From NCBI RefSeq assembly GCF_900090315.1, contig NZ_FMHZ01000002.1:3326501-3390500 (forward strand): a DNA stretch of 64,000 nucleotides, given 5' to 3'. Below are positions 53,213-62,109 of the stretch, piece by piece; position 1 is the stretch's first letter, and every line of letters begins with the position of its first letter. A program made the translations under genes and the position numbers. Below the pieces are notes generated by a model. The model saw only the letters and a program-made list of their open reading frames with translations. It did not search any database and was not told where the DNA came from. This stretch comes from Micromonospora citrea. Lineage in GTDB: Bacteria > Actinomycetota > Actinomycetes > Mycobacteriales > Micromonosporaceae.

Positions 53213-53350
53213 GTGAGCATGATCGAGCGAATCCGCAACCGCCGCGACGCCAACCGCCGCGCCCGCGCCATCGAGCACGCGCTGCGTTCCGCCAACTCGC
53301 CCGCGGTCCGCGAAGAGATCCTCGCCATCGCCCAGCGTCACATGAGCTGA
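53213..53350 (+). CDS. 45-residue basic helical protein
   Basis: A GTG with a near-perfect AGGAGGAG upstream opens a short frame encoding VSMIERIRNRRDANRRARAI and ending AIAQRHMS; an ATG two codons later is an alternative. The product is highly charged and predicted to be one long helix or a pair. The strong ribosome binding site and the downstream 14-bp terminator argue it is expressed. I have seen similar short proteins in actinobacteria, but no function is known to me. Confidence 0.75.
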   Translation: MSMIERIRNRRDANRRARAIEHALRSANSPAVREEILAIAQRHMS

Positions 53351-53381
53351 CGCCCAGAACCTTCCTCACCTCCTCCAGATC

Positions 53382-53414
53382 GATGGCCCACCCGGTCCGC
53401 CCGGGTGGGCCATC
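53382..53414 (+). terminator. Terminator of the 45-residue gene
   Basis: A 14-bp perfect stem (arms 53382-53395 and 53401-53414), 5-nt loop, 31 bases after the TGA. Confidence 0.75.
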
Positions 53415-53695
53415 GGCGTTCCCGGGCCGACTGAGACCGGGATTCCACCTCGCCGCAGCGCCCGGTACGGTGGGCTTCGGTCGTCGTCCGCGACCCCGGA
53501 GCAGGTCGAGTCGATAGAAGCCGCTCGACACCACCCGGCCACGCGGAGTGACGGCCGACGCTCCCCGGAAGCCCTCGGGCGGCCACCGGATACGGTGCGG
53601 GGAGCCGGCACGGCCGGTACACCGGCGACGCCGGCCACCCTGCCGAGCAGACCGATCGGCAGCGGCGGCCGACAGGTGATGGAGGAGGCGCACGC
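53415..53695. other. Gene-free leader before the repeat-rich protein
   Basis: No gene is supported here. Together with the terminator the gap is 345 bp. It ends in GGAGGAGG a few bases before the ATG at 53696, a strong ribosome binding site. Confidence 0.45.
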
Positions 53696-56482
53696 ATGAC
53701 GTCCGAGGGCACGCACCACCCCGGCCAGCAGCCGGACGAGGTGTCGCCGGGCGCCGGCGGACCGGCGCCGTACGGCGACCGCCCGGCGCAGCAGGGCAAC
53801 GGCTACGGCGCCCCCGACCTGGGCTGGGCGCCTCCGCCGCCGTCGGGACAGCCGAACCCGCCCGCCTGGGCCGCCCAGAACGAGCAGCAGCAGCCGGGCC
53901 CCGCCTGGGGCGCCGCGCAGGCCCCGCAGCAGAGCGACCAGGCCCCGCCCGCCGCCTGGGGCCCGGCCGGCGGCTCCCCGCAGCCGGCGTGGGCAGGCGC
54001 ACAGGGCGAGCAGGCCGGTCCCGCGTGGGCCGCCGCCGCCCCGCCGCCGCACGCCGCCGACCAGCCCGAGTGGGCCCAGGGCGAGCAACCCTCGCCGGCC
54101 TGGTCGCAGCCCGAGCCCGCCGCGCGCGGCGCCGCCCAGGTGCCGCAGGCCACCCCGGCCCCGCAGGCCTGGCCCGCCCAGCAGGACGACCCCGCCCGCT
54201 CCGGCGGCTGGAACGCCGGCCAGCAGGACGACCAGGCCCGCTCCGGCGGCTGGAACGCCGGCGGCGAGCAGCGCGACGCGCAGCCCGAGTGGGCCCAGGG
54301 CGAGCAGCCCTCCCCGGCCTGGTCACAGCAGCCCGAGCCCGCCGCGCGCGGCGCCGCCCAGGTGCCGCAGGCCACCCCGGCCCCGCAGGCCTGGCCCGCC
54401 CAGCAGGACGACCCCGCCCGCTCCGGCGGCTGGAACGCCGGCCAGCAGGACGACCAGGCCCGCCCCGGCGGCTGGGCCGACGACGCCGCCCCCGGCGACC
54501 GGTCGCAGCACGACGACCCGAACCGCTCCGGCGGCTGGAACGCCCAGCAGGACGACCCGAACCGCTCCGGCGGCTGGAACGCCGGCGGCGAGCAGCCGCC
54601 GGGCGCGTCCTGGGCTCCGCCGCAGGACGCGCAGCCGCAGGGCGACGAGTGGCCGGCCCGGGACGAGCCGGTCCGGGTCCGGGGCGCCGCGTCGGTACCG
54701 CAGCAGTCCGACGACCGGGACGCCAACGGCTGGGGTCCGGCCGAACCGGCCTCCACCCCGCCCGCCCGGGCGGCCGTCGGCGTCCCCGGCGACGGCGGCC
54801 CGCAGTGGGGCAACGGGGCGGAGAGCCTGCCGCAGCGGGCCGGCACCAACCCGGTCGTGCCGGACGTCGAGCCGTGGTCGGCGGACGAGGCGTGGGGCCG
54901 CGCCGAGACGGGCGAGCCGGCCGCGAGCCGGGCCGGCAACGGCTGGGAGGCGGACCGCGCCGAGGAACCGCCGATCTACCAGCCCGCCCCGGGCCCCGGC
55001 ATCTCGCCGGCCAACGCGGTGCCGCTGCCCCCGCAGGAGCAGCGGGTGCCCGGCGCCAGCCTGGCCGCCGCCCCGCCGGCCGACTACGCCCCGCCGGCCC
55101 AGTTCGCGCCAGAGCAGTCCGCCCGGGACGGCGGTCTGCCCGCGTACGACCAGGAGCAGCCGGCCTGGGCCCAGGCCGGCTCCCGGCACGACGAGCCGCA
55201 GTCCCCCGCCGGGCCGGTGGTCCCCTCCCCGCGCACCTCGCCGGAGGCCGGCGGGCGGGCGTCCGTGCCGGCGCCGGAGGGTGCCGACGCGGCGGCCGGC
55301 AGCGTCTCGGCGAGCGCCGCGGTGCCGCTGGCCAGCCGCGTGATGCCGCCGACCGACCAGGCTCTGCGACCGGGCGGCACGCCCGCGCCGCAGCCCCGGG
55401 TGTACGGCCGGCCCGCCCGCCCGGATGCGGCGGACGAGCCTGAGCGGGGCGAGCCCAACGGGCACCTGCCGGACCACGCGCCGCCGCGCTTCGACCAGGG
55501 CCCCGAGCCGCGCATCGCCCAGGACCCCGGCGCGCGGTTCGGCCAGGGGCCGGACGCGCGGTTCGACCAGGACACCCGCTTCGGCCAGGCGCCGGACAAC
55601 CGGTTCGACCAGGACACCCGCTTCGGCCAGGCGCCGGACAACCGATTCGACCAGGACACCCGCTTCGGCCAGGCGCCGGACGCCCGGCTCGACCAGGACA
55701 CCCGCTTCGGCCAGGCGCCCGAGCAGCGGTTCGACCAGGGGCAGGAGACGCGTTTCGACGAGCGGGACCGGGGACCGGCCGCCTTCGGCGCGGCCGCGCC
55801 GGCCGCCCCCGCGTCGCCGGCGGCACCCCCGGCCTTCCCGCCGGGCGTACCGTCCTTCGTCGACGCCCCGGCGAGCGACCGGCCCGTGAACGGGGTCCGG
55901 CCGCACGGCAACGCTGACCGGCCGGAGGAGCACTTCGGCGCCCCGGCCGCCGGTGCCGCCGTTGGCGGGCCGCCCGGCTACGGGCCGGCGCCGACGGCCG
56001 AGCCCGCGCCGGGTGGCGCCTTCCCGGCGGCGTTCCCGCCGCCCGGGCAGCAGCCCGGGCAGCAGCCCGGCCCGTCCTGGGACCAGGGCGACGCGGACCG
56101 GGAACAGGGTCGGTTCGACTCGTTCAAGCCGATCGCCGAGCCGAAGACCGAGGCGCCCCCGCCGAAGGTCCGCAACGGGCGGGTGCTGGCCGCGGTGCTC
56201 GTCGCCGCGGTGCTGATCCTGGCGGTGCCGCTGGGCCTGCTCATGCTCCTCGGCAAGGTCGGCGGCGCGGAGGAGACCCCGGCCTTCGACCCGGCGGTCG
56301 GCAGCTGCGTCAAGCAGTCCGGCGCGGGCGCGGCGGCGGCGGACTGCGGCGAGGCCGGCGCCTTCACCGTGGTCTCCAAGGTGGACGCCAAGGACAAGTG
56401 CGCCGACCCGGCCCAGCCGCACGTGGTGCTCCCCGGCGACGGGGCGAACCGGGTGCTCTGCCTGAAGCCGGCCGGCAAGTAG
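53696..56482 (+). CDS. Large Pro/Gln/Ala-rich single-pass membrane protein with a small outside domain
   Basis: The 928-residue protein has about 825 residues of low-complexity cytoplasmic sequence, one membrane helix (about 829-853) and a 75-residue outside domain with four cysteines (871, 884, 902, 922). These probably form two disulfides, as in LppU-like actinobacterial proteins. The cytoplasmic part has repeated units (DDPARSGGWNAG, PEWAQGEQPSPAW, TRFGQAPDNRFDQD), suggesting a flexible scaffold or condensate-forming region. The start follows GGAGGAGG. The function is unknown. Confidence 0.72.
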   Translation: MTSEGTHHPGQQPDEVSPGAGGPAPYGDRPAQQGNGYGAPDLGWAPPPPSGQPNPPAWAAQNEQQQPGPAWGAAQAPQQSDQAPPAAWGPAGGSPQPAWAGAQGEQAGPAWAAAAPPPHAADQPEWAQGEQPSPAWSQPEPAARGAAQVPQATPAPQAWPAQQDDPARSGGWNAGQQDDQARSGGWNAGGEQRDAQPEWAQGEQPSPAWSQQPEPAARGAAQVPQATPAPQAWPAQQDDPARSGGWNAGQQDDQARPGGWADDAAPGDRSQHDDPNRSGGWNAQQDDPNRSGGWNAGGEQPPGASWAPPQDAQPQGDEWPARDEPVRVRGAASVPQQSDDRDANGWGPAEPASTPPARAAVGVPGDGGPQWGNGAESLPQRAGTNPVVPDVEPWSADEAWGRAETGEPAASRAGNGWEADRAEEPPIYQPAPGPGISPANAVPLPPQEQRVPGASLAAAPPADYAPPAQFAPEQSARDGGLPAYDQEQPAWAQAGSRHDEPQSPAGPVVPSPRTSPEAGGRASVPAPEGADAAAGSVSASAAVPLASRVMPPTDQALRPGGTPAPQPRVYGRPARPDAADEPERGEPNGHLPDHAPPRFDQGPEPRIAQDPGARFGQGPDARFDQDTRFGQAPDNRFDQDTRFGQAPDNRFDQDTRFGQAPDARLDQDTRFGQAPEQRFDQGQETRFDERDRGPAAFGAAAPAAPASPAAPPAFPPGVPSFVDAPASDRPVNGVRPHGNADRPEEHFGAPAAGAAVGGPPGYGPAPTAEPAPGGAFPAAFPPPGQQPGQQPGPSWDQGDADREQGRFDSFKPIAEPKTEAPPPKVRNGRVLAAVLVAAVLILAVPLGLLMLLGKVGGAEETPAFDPAVGSCVKQSGAGAAAADCGEAGAFTVVSKVDAKDKCADPAQPHVVLPGDGANRVLCLKPAGK
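54062..54462 (+). repeat. Internal direct duplication of about 180 bp
   Basis: Bases 54062-54240 recur nearly unchanged at 54281-54462 (one 3-base insertion, a few substitutions), both in frame in the 928-residue protein. The near identity indicates recent duplication or ongoing homogenisation. Confidence 0.75.
55530..55760 (+). repeat. 42-bp coding tandem repeat
   Basis: Four to five in-frame copies of a 14-residue unit, TRFGQAPDNRFDQD with small variations, give a 42-bp period. Flanking partial copies (DARFGQGPDARFDQ) extend it. Confidence 0.75.
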
Positions 56483-56489
56483 CCACGCC

Positions 56490-56527
56490 ACGACGGCGGG
56501 CCACGGACTCCCGTGGCCCGCCGTCGT
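56490..56527 (+). terminator. Perfect 17-bp terminator hairpin
   Basis: Arms 56490-56506 and 56511-56527 are exact complements with an ACTC loop, 7 bases after the stop of the 928-residue gene. Confidence 0.8.
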
Positions 56528-56603
56528 CGCGTCCGGCCCGGTGTGAGCGAGCCCGCTCGGGGTGCCGCCCGGCCCGGCCGGTCGCGTCCGGCAGACTGGG
56601 CTC

Positions 56604-58439
56604 ATGAGCGCACGAGTACGGGCCCCGGAGCTGCGCGGCCGGGGCTGGCTGAACACCGGCGGGCGGGACCTGAAGCTGTCCGATCTGCGCGGCAAGATCG
56701 TGGTTGCCGACTTCTGGACCTTCTGCTGCATCAACTGCCTGCACGTGCTCGACGAGCTGCGACCGCTCGAGGAGAAGTACGGCGACGTGCTCGTCGTGAT
56801 CGGCGTGCACTCGCCCAAGTTCGAGCACGAGAAGGACCCGGACGCGCTGGCCGCCGCCGTCGAGCGGTACGGCGTCCACCACCCCGTGCTCGACGATCCC
56901 GAGCTGGAGATGTGGCAGCAGTACGCGGCCCGCGCCTGGCCCACCCTGTCGGTGATCGACCCCGAGGGCTACGTCGTGGCGACCATGGCCGGTGAGGGTC
57001 ACGCCGAAGGGCTGGCCCGCCTGATCGACGACCTGATCGCCACCCACGAGGCGAAGGGCACCCTGCACCGGGGCGACGGCCCGTACGTGCCGCCGGCCGA
57101 GCCGGAGACCACCCTGCGCTTCCCCGGCAAGGCGGTGCTGCTGGGCAACGGCAACCTGCTGGTGTCGGACTCGGCCCGGCACTCGCTGGCCGAGCTGGCC
57201 CCGGACGGCGAGACGCTGGTCCGCCGCATCGGCGCCGGTACCCGGGGGCGGGCCGACGGTCCCGCCGGGGCGGCCACCTTCTCCGAGCCGCAGGGGCTCT
57301 GCCTGCTGCCCACGCACGCCGCCGAGGTCGCCGGCTACGACCTGGTCGTCGCCGACACGGTCAACCACCTGCTGCGCGGCGTACGCCTCTCCGACGGCGA
57401 GGTGGTCACGGTCGCCGGCACCGGCCGGCAGTGGCGCTCGACGGTCGACGACCACGCGCACGACGCGCTCTCGGTCGATCTTTCCTCCCCCTGGGACCTG
57501 GCCTGGTACGACGACAAGGTCGTCGTCGCGATGGCCGGCATCCACCAGCTCTGGTGGTTCGACCCGGTGAAGCGCACCGCCGGCATGTACGCGGGCACCA
57601 CCGTCGAGGCGCTGCGCGACGGCCCGCTGGCCGAGGCGTGGATGGCGCAGCCGTCCGGCCTCTCGGTCTCCGCCGACGGTGCACGGCTCTGGGTCGCCGA
57701 CAGCGAGACCAGCGCGATCCGGTACGTCGAGAACGGCGTCATGGGCACCGCCGTCGGGCAGGGCCTCTTCGACTTCGGCCACGTCGACGGGCCGGCGGCA
57801 CAGGCCCTGCTCCAGCACCCGCTGGGGGTGTGCGCGCTGCCGGACGGCTCGGTGCTGGTCGCCGACACGTACAACGGGGCGGTGCGCCGCTTCGACCCGG
57901 AGGGCGACCGGGTCTCGACGGTCGCCGACGGGCTCGCCGAGCCGAGTGACCTCGTGCTGACGCCGGCCGGCGAGGTGCTGGTGGTGGAGTCCGCCGCGCA
58001 CCGGCTGACCCGGCTGGCGCCGGGCGCGCTCTCCGCCGCGGGGGCGAGCACGGTCGACGGGCCCCGGCTCCGCGCCGAGCGCAGGCCCACCGACGTGGCG
58101 GCCGGCGAGGTGGCCCTGGACGTGATCTTCACTCCCGCGCCGGGGCAGAAGCTCGACGAGACGTACGGCCCGTCGACGCGGCTGGTGGTCTCCGCGTCGC
58201 CGCCGGAGCTGCTGCTGGAGGGCGCGGGGACCGGCACCGAGCTGTCCCGTCGGCTGGTGGTGAACGGTGCCGTGGCCGGCGGCGTGCTCCAGGTGACCGC
58301 CCAGGCGGCGACCTGCGACGCGGACGTCGAGCACGCGGCCTGCCACCTGACGCGCCAGGACTGGGGCGTTCCGGTCCGGGTGATGGACGGCGCCGCCGCC
58401 CGCCTTCCGCTGGTGCTCAGGGGTCTGGACGACGCCTGA
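56604..58439 (+). CDS. Thioredoxin-like protein with C-terminal NHL beta-propeller
   Basis: The 611-residue protein has an N-terminal thioredoxin/AhpC-TSA domain with active site CINC (in FCCINCLHVLDELRPLEE, near residues 42-45) and cis-Pro in RAWPTLSVID. It is followed by NHL repeats (VLLGNGNLLVSDSARHSLAE, LVVADTVNHLLRGV, LWVADSETSAIRYV, VLVADTYNGAVRRF). Homologues such as mammalian NHLRC2 share this architecture. There is no signal peptide, so it is cytoplasmic. A redox or scaffold role is likely but unproven. The ATG at 56604 is the only start giving the conserved N-terminus. Confidence 0.9.
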   Translation: MSARVRAPELRGRGWLNTGGRDLKLSDLRGKIVVADFWTFCCINCLHVLDELRPLEEKYGDVLVVIGVHSPKFEHEKDPDALAAAVERYGVHHPVLDDPELEMWQQYAARAWPTLSVIDPEGYVVATMAGEGHAEGLARLIDDLIATHEAKGTLHRGDGPYVPPAEPETTLRFPGKAVLLGNGNLLVSDSARHSLAELAPDGETLVRRIGAGTRGRADGPAGAATFSEPQGLCLLPTHAAEVAGYDLVVADTVNHLLRGVRLSDGEVVTVAGTGRQWRSTVDDHAHDALSVDLSSPWDLAWYDDKVVVAMAGIHQLWWFDPVKRTAGMYAGTTVEALRDGPLAEAWMAQPSGLSVSADGARLWVADSETSAIRYVENGVMGTAVGQGLFDFGHVDGPAAQALLQHPLGVCALPDGSVLVADTYNGAVRRFDPEGDRVSTVADGLAEPSDLVLTPAGEVLVVESAAHRLTRLAPGALSAAGASTVDGPRLRAERRPTDVAAGEVALDVIFTPAPGQKLDETYGPSTRLVVSASPPELLLEGAGTGTELSRRLVVNGAVAGGVLQVTAQAATCDADVEHAACHLTRQDWGVPVRVMDGAAARLPLVLRGLDDA

Positions 58440-58449
58440 CACCGACCTC

Positions 58450-59199
58450 TCAGGCGAACGGGGCGAGCGTCACCCCGGCGTCGATGAGGGCGGCACGGAC
58501 CAGTTCGGCGCAGCGGACCGCGCCGGGGGCGTCGCCGTGCAGGCAGATCGACTCGACGGGGCACGGGACGACGCTGCCGTCGACGGCGACCACGGTCCGC
58601 TCGGTGGCCATCCGTACGGCGCGGGCGGCCACCTCCTCCGGGTCGGTGACCAGCGCGCCGGAGGCGGTGCGCGGCACCAGTCGGCCGTTGGGCAGGTAGC
58701 CCCGGTCGGCGAAGCCCTCGGCGACCACCCGGAGCCCCGCCCCGGCGGCGAGCTGGGCGAGGACCGAGCCGGGCGAGCAGAGCAGCGGCAACTGGTCGTC
58801 GTAGTCGCCGACCGCGGCGACCAGCGCCGCCGCCTGGGCCTCGTCGCAGGCGGCGGCGTGGTAGAGCGCCCCGTGCGGCTTGAGGTAGCGGACGCGGGTG
58901 CGGAACAGCCGGCAGAACGCGTCGAGCGCGCCGAGCTGGTAGGTGACCTCGTCGCGCAGCTCGGCGAAGGCGTACGCGATGTGCCGCCTGCCGAAGCCGG
59001 CGAGGTCGCGGTAGCCGACCTGCGCGCCGACGGCGACGCCGCGCGCGGCGGCGGCCTCGCAGACCCGCCGCATGGTGGAGGCGTCGCCGGCGTGGAATCC
59101 GCAGGCGACGTTGGCGGAGGTGACCAGGTCCAGCAGCGCGGCGTCGTCGCCGAGCCGCCAGATGCCGAATCCCTCGCCGAGGTCAGCGTTGAGGTCCAT
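58450..59199 (-). CDS. pxpA: 5-oxoprolinase subunit A (LamB/YcsF family)
   Basis: PxpA, with PxpB and PxpC, hydrolyses 5-oxoproline (a damaged-glutamine product) to glutamate with ATP. The 249-residue protein shows MDLNADLGEGFGIWRLGDD, ANVACGFHAGDASTM, KPHGALYH and ESICLHGDAPGAV, all typical. It is last in the pxpBCA operon; its ATG lies within the final 17 bases of pxpC. It is convergent with the thioredoxin/NHL gene, only 10 bp apart. Confidence 0.94.
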   Translation of the reverse strand: MDLNADLGEGFGIWRLGDDAALLDLVTSANVACGFHAGDASTMRRVCEAAAARGVAVGAQVGYRDLAGFGRRHIAYAFAELRDEVTYQLGALDAFCRLFRTRVRYLKPHGALYHAAACDEAQAAALVAAVGDYDDQLPLLCSPGSVLAQLAAGAGLRVVAEGFADRGYLPNGRLVPRTASGALVTDPEEVAARAVRMATERTVVAVDGSVVPCPVESICLHGDAPGAVRCAELVRAALIDAGVTLAPFA

Positions 59200-60046
59200 G
59201 GAACCTGACCGTAGTCCCTGGGCGGGCCTGCGCGAGCGGGGTCACGTCGTCCACCACCCCGACGACGGGGTACCCGCCGGTGGTCGGATGGTCCGCGAGG
59301 AAGACCAGCGGCTGGCCGTTCGCCGGCACCTGCACCGCGCCGAGCACGATGCCCTCGCTGGGCAGTTCCCCGGCCACCGCGCGGGGCAGCGCCGCGCCGG
59401 TGAGTCGCGCGCCGACCCGGTTGCTCACCGGGCTCACCGTGTACGCGCTGCCGAACAGCCGGTCCAGCGCGGCGGCGGTGAACCAGTCGTCGCGGGGGCC
59501 GAGTCGCAGCGTGAGCCGCAGCTCGGTCGGGGTGGGCGCCGCGACGGTCACGTCCACGCCGGCGGGCGGGCCGGCGGGCGCCCCCAGGGGGAGCAGGTCG
59601 CCGTCGCGCAGCGGCGGCGGGCCGAGCCCGGAGAGGGTGTCGGTGGCGCGGCTGCCGAGCACCGGTTCGACGGCGATGCCGCCGCCGACGGCCAGCCAGT
59701 TGCGCAGGCCCTCGCGGGGCGGACCGATCCGCAGCACGGCACCGGCCGGCACCGAGAGCGGCCGTCCGACGTCGCCGGGGCGGTCGCCGACCCGGACGGT
59801 GGTGCCGGCACCGGTCACCGCGACCGTCGCGGCGCGGGGGAAGCGCAGGTCGCAGCCGGTCATGGTGATCTCCAGGCCGGCGGCGTGCTCCGGGTTGCCG
59901 ACGAGCCGGTTGGCCAGCCGCAGCGCGGCCGGGTCGAGCGCGCCCGACCGGGGCACGCCCAGGTGCGCCCAGCCGGCCCGGCCGAGGTCCTGAACGGTGG
60001 TCAGCGCCCCGGCGCGGAGCACCTGGACCGTCGCGGCCCCGGTCAC
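59183..60046 (-). CDS. pxpC: 5-oxoprolinase subunit C
   Basis: The 287-residue carboxyltransferase-like subunit has signatures VLRAGALTTVQDLGRAGW, GVPRSGALDPAALRLANRLV, GNPEHAAGLEITMTG, SNRVGARLTG and PSEGIVLGAVQVPANGQP. The GTG start overlaps the pxpB stop (GTGA). It forms the catalytic complex with PxpB. Confidence 0.94.
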   Translation of the reverse strand: MTGAATVQVLRAGALTTVQDLGRAGWAHLGVPRSGALDPAALRLANRLVGNPEHAAGLEITMTGCDLRFPRAATVAVTGAGTTVRVGDRPGDVGRPLSVPAGAVLRIGPPREGLRNWLAVGGGIAVEPVLGSRATDTLSGLGPPPLRDGDLLPLGAPAGPPAGVDVTVAAPTPTELRLTLRLGPRDDWFTAAALDRLFGSAYTVSPVSNRVGARLTGAALPRAVAGELPSEGIVLGAVQVPANGQPLVFLADHPTTGGYPVVGVVDDVTPLAQARPGTTVRFHGPQR

Positions 60047-60732
60047 GCGGCCACCAGGCGCACCCCGGTGCCGGGGGTGAGCCGGGCCGGCGGGTCCGCG
60101 TGCACGTCGAAGAGGGTCATTGCGGTACGTCCGACCAGCAGCCAGCCGCCGGGCGAGGCCGTCGGGTAGATCCCGGCGTACGGGCCGGCCAGGGCGACCG
60201 CGCCGGCCGGCACCCGGGGACGCGGACTGGGCAGCCGGGGCACCGCCAGTTCGGCGGGGAGCCCGGTGAGGTAGGCGAACCCGGGGGCGAAGCCGCAGAA
60301 GGCCACCCGGAAGTCGGTGCGGGTCAACCGCTCGACCACCGCGGCCACGTCCACGCCCCAGTGGTCGGCGACGGCGGGCAGGTCCTCGCCGTCGTACGTC
60401 ACGGAGACCTCGACCGGGTCGGCGGTGGGCCGGTCGGCGGGGGTGTGCGGTCGGGGCGCCCAGGTCGCGATCCGCGCGGCGGTCGCCGCCGGGTCGGGCA
60501 CGCCGTCGAGCAGGACGGTGGTGGCTGCCGGCACGATCTCGTCGGCGGTCAGCTCGCCGCGCTCGCGCCGCCGCCACAGCTCGGCCCGCCACGCCTCGAC
60601 GAGGCCGGCGGTCGCCCCGGGATCGGTGGCCTCCTCGGCGGCCTGGGCCCCTCCGGTGCCGGTTGTCCGGGCCGCTTCCGGCGTGGTGCAGTCGAGCAGC
60701 AGGGCGTGCGCCCCGACGGGTCGGATCCGCAT
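60043..60732 (-). CDS. pxpB: 5-oxoprolinase subunit B
   Basis: The 229-residue kinase-like subunit carries VTYDGEDLPAVADHWGVD, FCGFAPGFAYLTGLP, PRPRVPAGAVALAGPYAGIY and PGGWLLVGRT. A stretch of about 30 residues near the N-terminus (TTPEAARTTGTGGAQAAEEA) looks like an insertion of low complexity. I placed the start at the ATG at 60732, which yields MRIRPVGAHALLLDC; a longer N-terminus reaching 60789 is possible. It is first gene of the operon. Confidence 0.9.
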   Translation of the reverse strand: MRIRPVGAHALLLDCTTPEAARTTGTGGAQAAEEATDPGATAGLVEAWRAELWRRRERGELTADEIVPAATTVLLDGVPDPAATAARIATWAPRPHTPADRPTADPVEVSVTYDGEDLPAVADHWGVDVAAVVERLTRTDFRVAFCGFAPGFAYLTGLPAELAVPRLPSPRPRVPAGAVALAGPYAGIYPTASPGGWLLVGRTAMTLFDVHADPPARLTPGTGVRLVAA

Positions 60733-60840
60733 GTCGACATACTTCCCGACGGGTCCGCCGGTACGGAGTTCGACCGATCGACGTCCCACGTGACCGGACG
60801 CACTACTTGCAGGTAACCTACGGTGTCGTAACCTGAGAGC

Positions 60841-61518
60841 GTGACCACCTCCGCACCGCTTCGACTCAAGCCGGTCGACATCGGCAAGCCCCGGATGCGC
60901 GGCTGGCTACATGCGTACGCCTTCTTCGTCGCTCTCGTCTGCGGGATCGTGCTCAGCGCGATCGCGGCCTCCCGCCCCGGCTGGGCACCCCTGGTGAGCT
61001 GCGTGATCTACAGCCTGACGGTGTGCGGGCTCTTCGGCACCAGCGCCCTCTACCACCGGCGGGTGTGGTCCGAGCGCGGCTACCAGATCATGCGCCGCAT
61101 GGACCATTCGATGATCTTCGTGTTCATCGCCGGCACGTACACACCGTTCTGCGTCCTGCTGCTGGAGCCCCGGCCGGCCGCGATCATGCTGTCGCTGGTC
61201 TGGGGTGGGGCGGTCGCCGGCGTGGCGCTGAAGATGGTCTGGCCGCACGCCCCGCGCTGGGTCTCCGCGCCGCTCTACCTGGCGCTCGGCTGGGTCTCGG
61301 TGGCGATGCTGCCCGACATCCTCCACCGGGGCGGCGTGACCGCACTGGTGCTGCTCATCGTCGGCGGCGCGATCTACAGCGTCGGCGCGGTCTTCTACGC
61401 GCTGCGCCGGCCCAACCCCTGGCCCACCGTCTTCGGGCACCACGAGTTCTTCCACGCCTGCACCCTGGTGGCCGCGCTCTGCCACCACATCGCGATCTAC
61501 TTCGCCCTGTTCGCCTGA
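60841..61518 (+). CDS. trhA: Hemolysin III/TrhA family membrane protein
   Basis: The 225-residue seven-helix PAQR-like protein has conserved metal-site residues: SALYHRRVW, RMDHSMIFVFIAGTYTPFC and the final GHHEFFHACTLVAALCHH. The family is named for a Bacillus hemolysin, but most members are housekeeping membrane proteins affecting lipid homeostasis. The GTG start is 51 bp from the divergent pxpB region limit. A terminator follows. Confidence 0.92.
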   Translation: MTTSAPLRLKPVDIGKPRMRGWLHAYAFFVALVCGIVLSAIAASRPGWAPLVSCVIYSLTVCGLFGTSALYHRRVWSERGYQIMRRMDHSMIFVFIAGTYTPFCVLLLEPRPAAIMLSLVWGGAVAGVALKMVWPHAPRWVSAPLYLALGWVSVAMLPDILHRGGVTALVLLIVGGAIYSVGAVFYALRRPNPWPTVFGHHEFFHACTLVAALCHHIAIYFALFA

Positions 61519-61528
61519 CAGGCCTTGC

Positions 61529-61556
61529 GTCCCGGGCGGATCCTTCCGTCCGGGAC
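61529..61556 (+). terminator. Hairpin terminator after the hemolysin III-like gene
   Basis: A 12-bp stem with one G-T pair (arms 61529-61540 and 61545-61556, loop TCCT), 11 bases after the stop. Confidence 0.7.
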
Positions 61557-61651
61557 AGGCCCCGGGGCGGCGCGTGACCGGGAGTCCGGCGAGGGGTGTC
61601 GACGGCCGTCGACACCCGAAGTCGCCGCACACGCCACGGGGCCCACCACGC

Positions 61652-61689
61652 GACCCGGGGCCCCGCCACGCTGGCGGAGCCCCCGGGTC
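61652..61689 (-). terminator. Hairpin terminator of the first DUF6458 gene
   Basis: A 17-bp stem with one bulge and one wobble pair (arms 61652-61668 and 61672-61689) lies 18 bases beyond the minus-strand stop. Confidence 0.7.
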
Positions 61690-61707
61690 GGAACGGTGTC
61701 GGAACGG

Positions 61708-61995
61708 TCAGACCGTGCGGCGCGGCCGGCGCACCTCGCGGTACTCCTCGACGACCCGGTCGTCCTGCACCGGCACGACCCGCTCGGCGACGACCCGGTC
61801 CTCGGGGACCGGCCGGGCGACGACGGTGCGACGGCGCGTGTTCCAGAAGTGGAGCGTGACCAGCAGGCCGGCCAGGCCGGCGAGCATCAGCACCCAGCCG
61901 ACGACGGCCAGGTTGAGCCAGCCCAGATCCGCCTCCACGGCGAACGCGAAGATCGCACCCAGCGCGATCAGGAAGATACTGCCACCAAAACCCAT
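61708..61995 (-). CDS. DUF6458 family two-helix membrane protein
   Basis: The 95-residue protein has two membrane helices (FGGSIFLIALGAIFAFAV and LNLAVVGWVLMLAGLAGLL) and a charged tail with repeated VV.DDRVVE motifs. The pattern MGFGGSIFLIALGAI is diagnostic of the small DUF6458 family. The ATG at 61995 is preceded by GGAGG. A paralogue lies 0.9 kb to the right. The function is unknown. Confidence 0.8.
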   Translation of the reverse strand: MGFGGSIFLIALGAIFAFAVEADLGWLNLAVVGWVLMLAGLAGLLVTLHFWNTRRRTVVARPVPEDRVVAERVVPVQDDRVVEEYREVRRPRRTV

Positions 61996-62109
61996 GTCGT
62001 CGCCTCCTCGGCTGTCCCTGGCGTCTGCCTCCGCCGCGGCCATCGGTGAGGTTGCGGCATCCATCGACTTACCCAGGCGCTCTGATCGTCAATCGGGCAA
62101 GCTGGGGAC

